The notes under the pieces: generated by a model
The model's database searches: none
Told to the model about the DNA's origin: nothing
Seen by the model: only the letters and a program-made list of their open reading frames with translations
Part shown: piece after piece, positions 17,251 to 25,652 of the stretch
Layout of the letters: the number at the start of each line of letters is the position of its first letter
Position numbering within the stretch: the stretch's first letter is position 1
Translations under genes and position numbers: made by a program
Assembly: GCF_036250735.1 (NCBI RefSeq)
Contig: NZ_CP109430.1
Location: forward strand, 2,666,001 to 2,730,000
DNA from: Streptosporangium sp. NBC_01495
Lineage (GTDB): Bacteria; Actinomycetota; Actinomycetes; Streptosporangiales; Streptosporangiaceae
Direction of reading: 5' to 3'
Length of the DNA stretch: 64,000 bases

Positions 17251-17884
17251 GCGGCTCCTTGGGGGGATCGTAGCTGTCGACGTAATCGGCGAAATCGGCG
17301 GCATCCAGGGCCGCCGTGGCGGTGACGCTCGGGTAGTACTCGGAGATCCGCTCCGGGAGAACCCCGTCTCGGAGCAGTGCGGCGACCTCGTCATAGGGGA
17401 CGCGGGTGCCCTCGATCACGGGCACCCCACCGCGAACCGCCGGGTCCACCGTCACGTGCGCGCGAGGTCGCAGCAACGGCGGGATGTGCCTGCCGTCACG
17501 ATAGAACGGCTGCAGGACGTCGACCATCTCGTGGATGACCACGTTGGCCTTCTTTCGTACCAGATCGACCGCCTGATCGGGCTCGGCCAGATAGATGCTG
17601 CTGCCATCGGCGACCAGCGTGTACGACGAGAGATGGTCGTGCTCCTTCAGATCGCCACGAAGCGTGTCGAGTGCCCGCCTGATCTTCTGCAGTGAGGCGT
17701 CGTTACGCAGCTTGACGCAGGTTCGCAGCGCCACCACATCGCGAAAGGAGTAGAGGACAGGTCGCGTGCCGGAGATCTCCGGTATCAGCACCGCACCCCG
17801 TCTGGCGCCGGTCTTGCGCCAATGCGCGAGCTGGCGGAGCGTGGCGCCTGACAGCGCGGCAGCCAATTTCGGGTCGTACGTCAT
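17231..17884 (-). CDS. DUF433 antitoxin with N-terminal MerR-like helix-turn-helix
   Basis: The 217-aa protein combines an N-terminal MerR-like DNA-binding region (SGATLRQLAHWRKTG, then YSFRDVVALRTCVKLRND) with a C-terminal DUF433 domain (GGVPVIEGTRVPYDEVAALL, then ERISEYYPSV). DUF433 proteins are VapB-type antitoxins usually encoded just before a DUF5615 toxin, as here. ATG 17884 has the SD AAGGGGTGAGG just upstream; an earlier start at 17962 lacks one. It probably represses its own operon. Confidence 0.85.
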   Translation of the reverse strand: MTYDPKLAAALSGATLRQLAHWRKTGARRGAVLIPEISGTRPVLYSFRDVVALRTCVKLRNDASLQKIRRALDTLRGDLKEHDHLSSYTLVADGSSIYLAEPDQAVDLVRKKANVVIHEMVDVLQPFYRDGRHIPPLLRPRAHVTVDPAVRGGVPVIEGTRVPYDEVAALLRDGVLPERISEYYPSVTATAALDAADFADYVDSYDPPKEPREAAAG

Positions 17885-18071
17885 CACCTCACCCCTTTCG
17901 CACTCCGTGAACTGTGCCCCTGCCCGGCCATCATCGCAAATCCCGCTACGCCGGGCAGGCATTACACGACGCCCTTCGCAATCTCGATGCTTCCGGCCGA
18001 ACGAGAGACGTCGTCACTGTTGCCCTCGTCGCAGGGGATTTCGAGGCCGCCGACTGCCTGGCGGGTGAAGG

Positions 18072-19448
18072 TCAGGCGGCGAGTTCGTGGTTGAGATGGT
18101 CGCGGAACTCGCGGACCATCATGCTGCCCTTGTACGGCTCAAGCTGACCGGCGAACTGCCGCAGGCGCTCCACCAGCCGAGGGGAGGCCAGCGCCTTGAT
18201 CGCCGGAATCGCGGCCCGTGCGCGAGCGATCCCCTGCTCCAGCTCACCCGTCCCGAGGTACGCCTCAGCAGCGTTGACCTGGACAAATTGCACCGCGCGG
18301 ATGAAGCGTCCGTCGTAGCCCTGTATCGCCGTTTCCGCGAAGGCGGCCGCTCGTCGGTGCTCGCCGATCTGCTGCCAGCAGCAGCCCATGGCCGCGACCA
18401 GCCCCGGTCTGCCGTACGAGGCCAGCCACTCCGGGTCGCGGTCGTCGGAACCCTGGTCATACGCGCGCTCGGCCTCGGCGAGCAGTCGCTCGACCTGCTT
18501 GGCGACATGCCCGTCAGGGGTCGCGTCCCCCTTGGTCCGCGAAGCCATGGCCCCGGCCTCCTTGACCAGCATCAGCGCCATGACACGTGGAGGCGCTCCG
18601 GCGCGGCGTGCGGTGTCGACGGCGGCGCGGGCCAGCCATTCCGCCCACCTGGGCTGCTGCAGATAGATCGCCTGTTGGGTCAGCGTCATCAGCACCCAGG
18701 CGCCCGCGAGGAGGTCGTTCCCAGCCTTCGCCAGCTTGAGGGCCTGGCCGAAGTGGTGTTGAGCCTTGCCATGGTGGCCGAGGTCGAAGGCGGTCCAGCC
18801 GGCCAACTCGGTCATCCCCGCCGCCGCGACCATCAGTTCGGCCCCGACCTTGTCGTTGTAGCGACCACGCAGTAGTGGTGTCACGCTGCTGTTCAAATAG
18901 TTCATGACCACCGGGCGCACCACCCCGGCCCCGAACCGCTGGTCCATCTGGCCGAACGCCCTGTGGGACTCGTTGATCCGGGTGACGTCGGAGAGACCCA
19001 CGAGCGGCCCGGATCCGTGATGCGCGGTCGACTCGACGGGGACGCCGTAGCTCCAGGAGACCAGCCACTCACCCAAGGCGGCGGGCACGAACGGCAACGC
19101 GGCCAGCATTTCGCGCCGGGACGAGTCCAACTCACACCTCCACAGATGCGTGACCGCCTTCACCGTAGCCGCCTGTGAACCGTCTCCGAAGTCGGCGTTC
19201 GGCCACGATGATGTCGCTGTGAAGGCCCACCCTTCTATCCACCGCTCGACCTCCATCGCGTCCACCTCGAACACGGCGGCGATCCGCTGCCGACTGTAGG
19301 CCCTGACCCCCTGCTCGCCCCGCTCCCACCGCCCCCAGGCCGCAGCGGACACCCCGACTGCCTCCGCCGCCGCCTCCTGGGTCATGCCCCGCCGTTTGCG
19401 TGCCCTGGCCAGCTCAGGACGCCCCTTACCGCCGCACAGCTCACCCAC
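18072..19448 (-). CDS. XRE-family regulator with TPR-like C-terminal region
   Basis: The 458-aa protein has an N-terminal XRE helix-turn-helix (RARKRRGMTQEAAAEAVGVS and AWGRWERGEQ) and a roughly 380-residue helical, TPR-like region. The latter includes AKAGNDLLAGAWVLMTLTQQ and VNAAEAYLGTGELEQGIARA. Many actinomycete signalling regulators have this layout. GTG 19448 has the SD AAGGGAG 7 nt upstream and begins just before the HTH; the frame is open to 19568 but without support. It is divergent from an ATP-binding protein gene, a common pairing in actinomycetes. The target genes are unknown. Confidence 0.85.
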   Translation of the reverse strand: MGELCGGKGRPELARARKRRGMTQEAAAEAVGVSAAAWGRWERGEQGVRAYSRQRIAAVFEVDAMEVERWIEGWAFTATSSWPNADFGDGSQAATVKAVTHLWRCELDSSRREMLAALPFVPAALGEWLVSWSYGVPVESTAHHGSGPLVGLSDVTRINESHRAFGQMDQRFGAGVVRPVVMNYLNSSVTPLLRGRYNDKVGAELMVAAAGMTELAGWTAFDLGHHGKAQHHFGQALKLAKAGNDLLAGAWVLMTLTQQAIYLQQPRWAEWLARAAVDTARRAGAPPRVMALMLVKEAGAMASRTKGDATPDGHVAKQVERLLAEAERAYDQGSDDRDPEWLASYGRPGLVAAMGCCWQQIGEHRRAAAFAETAIQGYDGRFIRAVQFVQVNAAEAYLGTGELEQGIARARAAIPAIKALASPRLVERLRQFAGQLEPYKGSMMVREFRDHLNHELAA

Positions 19449-19654
19449 GACTGTTCTCCCTTGGTAATCGCAAGATAACTCATTGTGATATTGAGAGGCC
19501 CTCGACCGCCATCCTTCGAGAAAACGTTCAGTTAACGTCCACCTCCGGAACGTAACGTGGTCGATCAACGATCAACGAGCAACATTGACGTTCCTCCTCC
19601 GCTCGCGCGGGCGTTTCCTGCTGTGCACAGTCCCACAGCGAACGGAGCGTGCTC

Positions 19655-20326
19655 ATGCGGGCAGCCGACGACATCCCCCCAAGTGCCCAGCACCACCCGG
19701 CTGAAAGCCCGTCTCCCTTGCCGGACCAGGGCTGGAGACACCTCGGCGCAACCGGCCAGAGCGCCGCTGCGGCGGTGTGGGAGACCGGGGCGGCGGGAGG
19801 GGAGGGTGATGCGACGAGGCGGGGTGACATCCGTGCGCTGGTGAAGGTCCTGCGACCCGGCTCCGCCTCGCGCCGCGCCCGCGCCGTCGTCCGGGAGGTG
19901 CTCCAGCAAGCCGGCCTGCCCGACGACGACATCGACACCGCCGAACTCATCGTCGCCGAACTCGCCGCCAACGCCGAGAAGCATGCCCGCCCTCCATACG
20001 AGCTGCGCGTCTTCAGCCTGGACGGCACCCCCACCTGGTGCGAGATCGTCGACGGGGACCAGGACCTGCACGAGATCCGCATCATCCTCAACCTGCTGCA
20101 CTCGGTGGAGGAGATCGGCCTGCCTCTGCTCGCCGAGAACGGTCGCGGACTGCTCCTGGCCCACCGGCTCTCGCACGGCCACTGCCAGACCTATCCGGTC
20201 GTCACCCTCACCACCGCCACCCCCGGTAAGGCCGTCGCCTTCGCTCTGCCCACCCTCTCCGGCAACCGTCTGATCTTCCCGTCCCTCCCCGATTTCTCCG
20301 AATTCCGACACCGGTCATCGGGGTAA
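19655..20326 (+). CDS. ATP-binding (HATPase_c, anti-sigma/RsbW-like) regulatory protein
   Basis: The 223-aa protein has a GHKL-type ATP-binding domain in its C-terminal two thirds: the N box ELIVAELAANAEKHA, a short G1 region (EIVDGD) and the G2-like segment LLAENGRGLLLAHRL. The first 55 residues are Pro/Gly-rich and likely disordered. Such small GHKL proteins in actinomycetes act as anti-sigma or signalling kinases. ATG 19655 is preferred over GTG 19649, with ACGGAG as a weak SD. It is divergent from the XRE-TPR regulator. Confidence 0.85.
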   Translation: MRAADDIPPSAQHHPAESPSPLPDQGWRHLGATGQSAAAAVWETGAAGGEGDATRRGDIRALVKVLRPGSASRRARAVVREVLQQAGLPDDDIDTAELIVAELAANAEKHARPPYELRVFSLDGTPTWCEIVDGDQDLHEIRIILNLLHSVEEIGLPLLAENGRGLLLAHRLSHGHCQTYPVVTLTTATPGKAVAFALPTLSGNRLIFPSLPDFSEFRHRSSG

Positions 20327-20867
20327 GCGCTGCGCTCCTGCCCCGCCTCGCTCCTCACCGTCATCGCCATGGTCGCCGGTCGCCGAGGGGAGGAGCCGGG
20401 GCTCGGAACCTGATCCCTTCGGCTCGCCAGGAGGTTCTCCGGTCGCGTACGGCGGAGGTCGACAGGACGCGGCCCGGTGTTCCCCTTCGGTGGCCGGGGC
20501 AGGGAGTGTCCCGGCCGCCGCGCCGGCGAGAAGCATGAAGGCGCAGCGGGCTCGTAGCGGCGCCGGAGGTCGTTCGGGTACAGCCCGGAGGATGAGGGTG
20601 CGCGGCCGGTTGGTCCGGCGCTCCCGGGGGGCATGCCGTGGCCAGGCGGCGTAGGCCGGTGTGGGCCACGGTCCGCAGGCGTTCCAGCTCCGCCCGCAGT
20701 CGCCGACCCTGGCGGGCATTCCGCCGAGGCTCCGGTTACGGGATGGGTTATTTACGGAGGGTCTCCTAGTCGTCGCTATTCGTGATGTGACACCGTGGAC
20801 GTACATCTCGTGAACCGCTTGCGTCACCTTTCACCGCCGGGGGACGCCGAGGCGAAGAGGAGTGATC
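20327..20867. other. Intergenic stretch with no supported gene
   Basis: About 540 bp of GC-rich sequence. Open frames occur on the minus strand (for example 20315-20827), but they are rich in Arg/Pro/Ala with no domain or ribosome site, so I do not call them. The last 130 bp are lower in GC and probably hold the promoter of the PPOX gene. Confidence 0.5.
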
Positions 20868-21287
20868 ATGTCAAAGCCACCGCTTCCCGATGAGGCAGTC
20901 GCCATGCTGAGGAAGCCGAATCCCGCCGTCATCACGACGCTTCGGCCCGACGGCCGGCCCGTGTCCACGGCCACCTGGTATCTCTGGGACGACGGCCGGA
21001 TCCTGGTCAACATGGACGAGGGCCGCAAGCGGCTGGAGCACCTGCGCGACGATCCCCGGGTCTCCCTCACCGTGCTCGACGGGAGCGACTGGTACACCCA
21101 CGTCAGCGTTATCGGGCATGTCGCCGAGATGCGTGAGGACAGGGATCTGGCCGACATCGACAGGGTGGCCCGGCACTACCTCGGGAAGCCGTACCCGCGG
21201 CGGGACCGCGGCCGGGTCGGCGCCTGGATCGAGATCGACGGCTGGCACGGCTGGGGCGCGCACAAGGACAACAACCAGCCCGGCTGA
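20868..21287 (+). CDS. PPOX-class F420-dependent oxidoreductase
   Basis: The 139-aa protein belongs to the split-barrel pyridoxamine-phosphate oxidase-like family that in actinobacteria mostly uses cofactor F420. Typical segments are LRKPNPAVITTLRPDGRPVS, TWYLWDDGRILVNMDEGRKR and HLRDDPRVSLTVLD. ATG 20868 has GAGGAG 5 nt upstream. It appears monocistronic. Its physiological substrate is not predictable. Confidence 0.9.
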   Translation: MSKPPLPDEAVAMLRKPNPAVITTLRPDGRPVSTATWYLWDDGRILVNMDEGRKRLEHLRDDPRVSLTVLDGSDWYTHVSVIGHVAEMREDRDLADIDRVARHYLGKPYPRRDRGRVGAWIEIDGWHGWGAHKDNNQPG

Positions 21288-21464
21288 CGACCGCTGCCCG
21301 CGGCGGGATCCGGGAGGCGCGAAGGGCCGCCACCAACCTGATCGAGGACGCGCCGCGGGGTGCGCGGTCCATGCTCCGGCCGCCGCCGGTGGACGCGACC
21401 TGAGGCCGCCCGGCCGTCGCGTGCCGCGACGCGGACTCCAGGCTGTGCTCGTACGGGTTCCGTG

Positions 21465-21673
21465 TCAGGTGAACAGCCTGTCCCGGTGGTAGTCCACCGC
21501 CGCCACGACGGCCTCCGGGGTGTAGTGGCCGATCAGTGCCGGGTTGACCAGGCCCTGGGCGAAGGCGAAATGGACACGCCCGCCTCCGTCGCCACCTCCC
21601 GCAGGCTGACGGCGTCCAGTCCGTCCCTGTCGATGTGCCGTCGCCGCACCTCGTGGTCGACCTTCTTTGGCAT
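21465..21673 (-). pseudogene. Broken TetR-family regulator
   Basis: Starting at ATG 21673, one frame reads MPKKVDHEVRRR and then DRDGLDAVSLREVATEAGVS, a TetR helix-turn-helix that has lost about ten residues between the two parts. It then shifts frame. A second frame continues with ALIGHYTPEAVVAAVDYHRD, typical of the TetR C-terminus, and stops at 21465. Most of the ligand-binding domain is missing. The gene is divergent from the glycosyltransferase gene, as expected for its original regulator. Confidence 0.75.
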
Positions 21674-21690
21674 ACGTTTTTCCCATGCGG

Positions 21691-21738
21691 TCGTATTGAA
21701 TACGATGCCTCCTGCTTTTGCAATGCGAGTGCATTGCA
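21691..21738. promoter_or_regulatory. Two inverted-repeat operators between tetR remnant and glycosyltransferase
   Basis: TCGTATT-G-AATACGA (21691-21705) is a perfect 7-1-7 dyad. TGCAATGC-GAGT-GCATTGCA (21719-21738) is a perfect 8-4-8 dyad. They sit between the divergent starts at 21673 and 21824, where TetR operators are expected, and are markedly AT-richer than the surroundings. Confidence 0.65.
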
Positions 21739-21823
21739 TTGTGCCGTCCGAGGAGGTCGTACCCATGCCCGTCTCTCCCGCCCGCTGTGTCGACATCCGG
21801 CCGCGCGTGGAAGGACCGCCCGC

Positions 21824-23050
21824 ATGCGAGTGCTGATCATCGGGATCGGCACCCGAGGCGACGTCGCCCCCTACACCGGGCTGGGCAGCCGGCTCCGGGC
21901 CGCCGGGCACGAGGTGGCGATCGCGGCCCATGAGCCGTACGCCGACATGGTGAAAGCGTGCGGTCTGGAGTTTCGCCCGATCCCCGGCGACCCGATCCCC
22001 CTTCTTCGGGCGGGCAAGGGAGGCGAGAGGACGTCCGTCGCCGCCAAGCTCGAGATGTTCGCCGAGTATGAGCGCCAGACGGGCGAGGGGGTCGTGGACG
22101 CGGCCGAGCATGGCGCCGACGTGCTGCTTCTCAGCGTGCCGGCCTCGGCGGGAACTCACGTGGCCGAGGCCATGGGCGTTCCGAGCATGGGGGTGTACCT
22201 CCAGCCCGTCGATCCGACCGGTGACTTTCCCCTGGTCGTGGGTGCCCTCACCCGTTCGCTGGGCCGCTGGGGCAACAAGGCGACGTCCCGGCTGGCGTTC
22301 ACCACACCGTCGCCGCTCTATCTGGGGGCGAAGAAGTTGCGTGCCCGTCTGGGGCTTCCCGGCACCACCGCCACCGCGTTGTACCGTCGTCGCGAGTCCA
22401 CCCGCTGGCCGGTCTTCCACGGCTTCAGCCCGAGCGTGCTGCCGCGCCCGGCCGACTGGCGGGAGGGACTCCAGGTGACCGGCTACTGGTGGCCGGAGAG
22501 TTCGCCCGACTGGCGGCCGCCCGCGAAGCTGGCCGATTTCCTGGAGTCGGGGCCGCCACCGGTGTTCATCGGGTTCGGCAGCATGGGCTCCGGCCCCCTC
22601 GCGCGGTTCGGCGAGGTGGCCGTGGCCGCGCTACGGCGGGCCGGGCTGCGCGGGGTGCTGCAGACCGGCGCGGCCGACCCGGCCCTCGACGATGACGACG
22701 TGCTCCACATCGGAGACGTGCCGCATGCCTGGCTGTTCCCCCGGATGGCCGCGGTGGCGCACCACGCCGGATGTGGAACCACGGCGGCCGGGCTGCGCGC
22801 CGGCGTGCCCGCCGTCGGCATACCGGCGATGACCGACCAGCCGTTGTGGGCCTCGCGTCTCACCGCACTCGGTGTGGGACCGGCCGCGATCCCTCTCAGG
22901 CGACTGTCGGCCGAGCGGCTCGCGGCCGCACTCGGCGCCGCCGTGTCGGATCGGTCCTATCGCGACAGAGCCCGGATTCTCGCGGGACAGGTCGAGGCCG
23001 AGGACGGTGCCGGAGCCGTCGTCGAGGCGGTGGGCAGGCTCGGCGACTGA
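21824..23050 (+). CDS. GT1-family glycosyltransferase (UGT/MGT-like)
   Basis: The 408-aa protein has the GT-B glycosyltransferase layout of the sterol/macrolide glucosyltransferase group: N-terminal MRVLIIGIGTRGDVAPYTGL, a central GFGSMGSGPLARF, and the donor-binding signature HHAGCGTTAAGLRAGVPAVG followed by TDQPLWASRL. It would transfer a sugar from UDP-glucose (or a similar donor) to a lipid or secondary metabolite. ATG 21824 has AAGGA upstream and matches the usual N-terminus. The divergent tetR is broken, so it may be constitutive. Confidence 0.92.
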   Translation: MRVLIIGIGTRGDVAPYTGLGSRLRAAGHEVAIAAHEPYADMVKACGLEFRPIPGDPIPLLRAGKGGERTSVAAKLEMFAEYERQTGEGVVDAAEHGADVLLLSVPASAGTHVAEAMGVPSMGVYLQPVDPTGDFPLVVGALTRSLGRWGNKATSRLAFTTPSPLYLGAKKLRARLGLPGTTATALYRRRESTRWPVFHGFSPSVLPRPADWREGLQVTGYWWPESSPDWRPPAKLADFLESGPPPVFIGFGSMGSGPLARFGEVAVAALRRAGLRGVLQTGAADPALDDDDVLHIGDVPHAWLFPRMAAVAHHAGCGTTAAGLRAGVPAVGIPAMTDQPLWASRLTALGVGPAAIPLRRLSAERLAAALGAAVSDRSYRDRARILAGQVEAEDGAGAVVEAVGRLGD

Positions 23051-23066
23051 CCCGGTAAGGCGGCAT

Positions 23067-23201
23067 GGAGGGGAGGCGACGTTCGGTGACCTGCCGCCTC
23101 GCCTCGGCGCGAGTGGCGAACTCGGACCGGACCACGTGCTGGTGGACCGGCACGGGCACCCGGTCCTCATCGACATCATCGAGTCGGGCCGTGGCGCGTG
23201 A
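23067..23201 (+). pseudogene. Fragment of a phosphotransferase (APH-like) gene
   Basis: A 44-residue plus-strand frame ending at 23201 reads GELGPDHVLVDRHGHPVLID, the catalytic-loop region of aminoglycoside-phosphotransferase-like kinases. The usual HGE/HGD histidine is replaced (SGE). There is no start codon or N-terminal domain, and the segment follows the glycosyltransferase stop. It looks like a gene relic. Confidence 0.5.
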
Positions 23202-23260
23202 TGTCCGTACGCGGTGGGTGCCCGGCCGCACGGGACGACGGCGGGCCCCGGGGGAGTGGT

Positions 23261-23932
23261 TCAGCGCAGGCGCAGGGTGCGCAGGCGGGTCCAGGCGAGC
23301 AGGACGTGCACCCGGTCCGGCAGGCCGAGCTTGGCCAGGATGCTCGACACGTGGACCTTCACCGTGTAGCGGCTGATCACGAGCCGACGCGCGATGTCGT
23401 CGTTGGACAGGCCCTCCGCGATCAGCTCGCAGACCTGGCGTTCCCGGTCGGTGAGCCGGTGGGCCGCCTGCCGCAACGCGTGGTCCTCGGCCGTGGGCAT
23501 CACGGGCTGCAGCGCCTCGATCATCCGGGTGGTCGCCTCCGGTGCCAGGACGGACTGGCCGGTCGCGACGATGCGGATGCCGTCGCGGATCCGTTCGCCG
23601 GGCGCGTCCTTGAGCAGGAACCCGCTCGCACCGGCCTGCAACCCCGCGTACACGTAACTGTCGAGGTCGTACGTGGTGAGGATCAGGACGCGGGTCCGCG
23701 CGGTGCCGCGCCCGGCGACGATCCTGCGGGTCGCCTCGATCCCGTCCATGACGGGCATCCTGATGTCCATGAGCACCACGTCGGGCCGATGCTCGACGGC
23801 CGCGGTGACCGCGGCGGCGCCGTCGCCGACGGCGCCGACCACGGTGAGATCCTCCGCCGCCCCGACCAGCCGGGTCAGCGCCTCCCGCAACAGCTGCTCG
23901 TCGTCGCAGACCAGCACCCGGATCGCGGTCAC
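23261..23932 (-). CDS. NarL/FixJ-family response regulator
   Basis: The 223-aa protein has a receiver domain ([16 protein letters not shown], phosphorylated Asp in [14 protein letters not shown], and KDAPGERI with the conserved Lys) and a C-terminal LuxR helix-turn-helix ([20 protein letters not shown] then [16 protein letters not shown]). It is the last gene of a six-gene operon, its ATG overlapping the sensor kinase stop (ATGA). It should be phosphorylated by the preceding kinase and probably regulates the same operon. Confidence 0.95.
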   Translation of the reverse strand: MTAIRVLVCDDEQLLREALTRLVGAAEDLTVVGAVGDGAAAVTAAVEHRPDVVLMDIRMPVMDGIEATRRIVAGRGTARTRVLILTTYDLDSYVYAGLQAGASGFLLKDAPGERIRDGIRIVATGQSVLAPEATTRMIEALQPVMPTAEDHALRQAAHRLTDRERQVCELIAEGLSNDDIARRLVISRYTVKVHVSSILAKLGLPDRVHVLLAWTRLRTLRLR

Positions 23933-25065
23933 GAGGCGTTCCGCAGTGGCAGCGTCGCGCGTACCTCGAAGTCGCCCGGATTCCTGACCACCCGCACCGA
24001 CCCGCCGAGCAGCTCGACGCGTTCCCGCATGCCGATCAGTCCCACCCCGCCCCCGTTCCCCGGCGTTCCCCCCGGCCCGCCGTCACCGTCCCGCGACGGC
24101 GGGCCGGGTACGGGGTTGCCGACCCGGATCTCCAGCCGGTCCGGAGAGTAGGTCAACACCACCCGGACGTCCACCGCGCCGGCGTGCTTGGCGACGTTCG
24201 TCAACGACTCCTGGACGACTCGGTAGGCCGCCAGCTCGATACTGGCGTCGACCTGCCGTACGTCCCCGTCGCGTTCCAGCCGGACCCGCGGGCCGCCGGG
24301 AGGTGAGGACGTCACCAGGTCCTCCAGCTGGTCCAGCCTGGGGGGCGGGACGAGCGGGTCGTGCCCGTCGGGTGGCTCCCTGAGCACGCCGAGCAGCCGG
24401 CGAAGCTCCGCCAGTGACTCCCTGCCGGTGTTCGCCACCCGCCGCAGCGTCGCCTCGGCCTCCTCCCCGGTGTCGGCCGCCGCCTCGGCGTCCAGCACCA
24501 TGGCGGTCACCGAGTGGTTGAGGATGTCGTGCAGCTCTCTGGCCAGCAGGGCGCGCTCGCGCTCGGCGGCACGCCTCTCGGCCAGTTCCCGTTCGGCCTC
24601 CAGCCGCCGCGAGCGCGCCTGGAGCTCCCAGATCCGGGCGCGCTGCCTGCCCTCGACTCGGCCGACCGCCCAGAACCCGAGGAAGAGGACCGCCATCGCC
24701 GAGAACACCGCCGCCACCGTCATCGGCTCACCGTCGTGGATGACCGCGAGCGGCAGTCCGACGAGCAGCACCGCCAGTCCCGACAGCACACCGATCCTCT
24801 GCCGGTTGCCCCGGCCCCACCCTCCGAGGCGGGAGGCGGCGACCAGGTAACCGACCATGATCGGCATCTTGAGCAGGGCGAGCACCAGGTCCAGAGCGCC
24901 GACGACGACCAGCACCGCGAGCGGGAACCGCCGGTACCACATCAGGACCAGCGACTGCGTGAAGGTCAGGGCGAGCAGGATCCAGAGCGTGTCCCCGAGC
25001 CCGCTCGCGAGCCCGACCAGCCAGCCGACCAGCGGGGGGAGCAGGACGAGCAGGCCGTCGCTCAC
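23929..25065 (-). CDS. NarL-type sensor histidine kinase
   Basis: The roughly 378-aa membrane kinase has about six hydrophobic segments in its first 165 residues with only short loops, and a coiled-coil-like region ([19 protein letters not shown]). A HisKA_3 dimerisation domain follows with the phospho-His in [19 protein letters not shown], then a HATPase domain ([31 protein letters not shown]). The lack of a sizeable extracellular domain suggests intramembrane sensing or sensing through partner proteins. GTG 25065 overlaps the previous stop; a longer open frame to 25269 lies over that gene. Confidence 0.93.
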   Translation of the reverse strand: MSDGLLVLLPPLVGWLVGLASGLGDTLWILLALTFTQSLVLMWYRRFPLAVLVVVGALDLVLALLKMPIMVGYLVAASRLGGWGRGNRQRIGVLSGLAVLLVGLPLAVIHDGEPMTVAAVFSAMAVLFLGFWAVGRVEGRQRARIWELQARSRRLEAERELAERRAAERERALLARELHDILNHSVTAMVLDAEAAADTGEEAEATLRRVANTGRESLAELRRLLGVLREPPDGHDPLVPPPRLDQLEDLVTSSPPGGPRVRLERDGDVRQVDASIELAAYRVVQESLTNVAKHAGAVDVRVVLTYSPDRLEIRVGNPVPGPPSRDGDGGPGGTPGNGGGVGLIGMRERVELLGGSVRVVRNPGDFEVRATLPLRNAS

Positions 25066-25652
25066 CCACTCCAGGCGGGTCCGGCGCCGCGCCGGATCGG
25101 CCGGCTCCGCCGCCAGCCGTACGCCAGGAGCAGCGCGACCGGGAGCCAGGGCGCCAGCGCGATCGTCCAGCTCAGCGCGAGCGGCGGGCCCGGGGGACTG
25201 GTCACCTCGATCGGGAGCACGCCGGTCAGGGCGCCGCCGGAGTCCTCCACGGTGAACTCGAACCGCCATGTGCCCTCCTCCTGTAACGAGACGACGTCGA
25301 GTCCCCAGACCTGGCGCGCCCGCGGATGCCTCGGCAACACGATGCTGTCACCTCGGCGCTCCAGGACAATCCCCTTCAGTCCCCTGGGATCGCCGGACGG
25401 CGAAATCGTCCGGAGCAGCCCGACGCGTCCCTCGATCCCGCCCTCCGGTTCGAAGGCGAAGTCCAGCGATCGCAGGGCCCGGACCGGCCACTGGGTGAAC
25501 GACACGGTCAGCGAGGACCCGCCCATCCGTACGGTCTCGGTGTGCGCGATCTCACCGTCGAGGGGTGGCGCGGCCGACGCCGGAGCCGCGCTCGCCAGCA
25601 GGGTTACGATGATCGCCGCCAGCGCCGTCAGCGCCTTCGGTAGGCGTCTCAT
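25062..25652 (-). CDS. Secreted/membrane-tethered protein of unknown function
   Basis: The 196-aa protein has a signal peptide (ALTALAAIIVTLLASAAPASA), a beta-rich extracellular region of about 130 residues and a C-terminal transmembrane helix near residues 160-182 followed by a basic tail. I do not recognise the domain. ATG 25652 overlaps the previous gene (ATGA) and its end overlaps the kinase gene, so it is tightly coupled to the two-component system and may be an accessory sensor. Its size and topology resemble envelope proteins of metal-handling operons, but no metal motif is evident. Confidence 0.8.
   Translation of the reverse strand: MRRLPKALTALAAIIVTLLASAAPASAAPPLDGEIAHTETVRMGGSSLTVSFTQWPVRALRSLDFAFEPEGGIEGRVGLLRTISPSGDPRGLKGIVLERRGDSIVLPRHPRARQVWGLDVVSLQEEGTWRFEFTVEDSGGALTGVLPIEVTSPPGPPLALSWTIALAPWLPVALLLAYGWRRSRPIRRGAGPAWSG

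Noticed and set aside
20315-20827. 170-aa minus-strand frame in the gap before the PPOX gene
   Set aside because: Arg/Pro-rich with no domain, no SD, and it overlaps the end of the ATP-binding protein gene.
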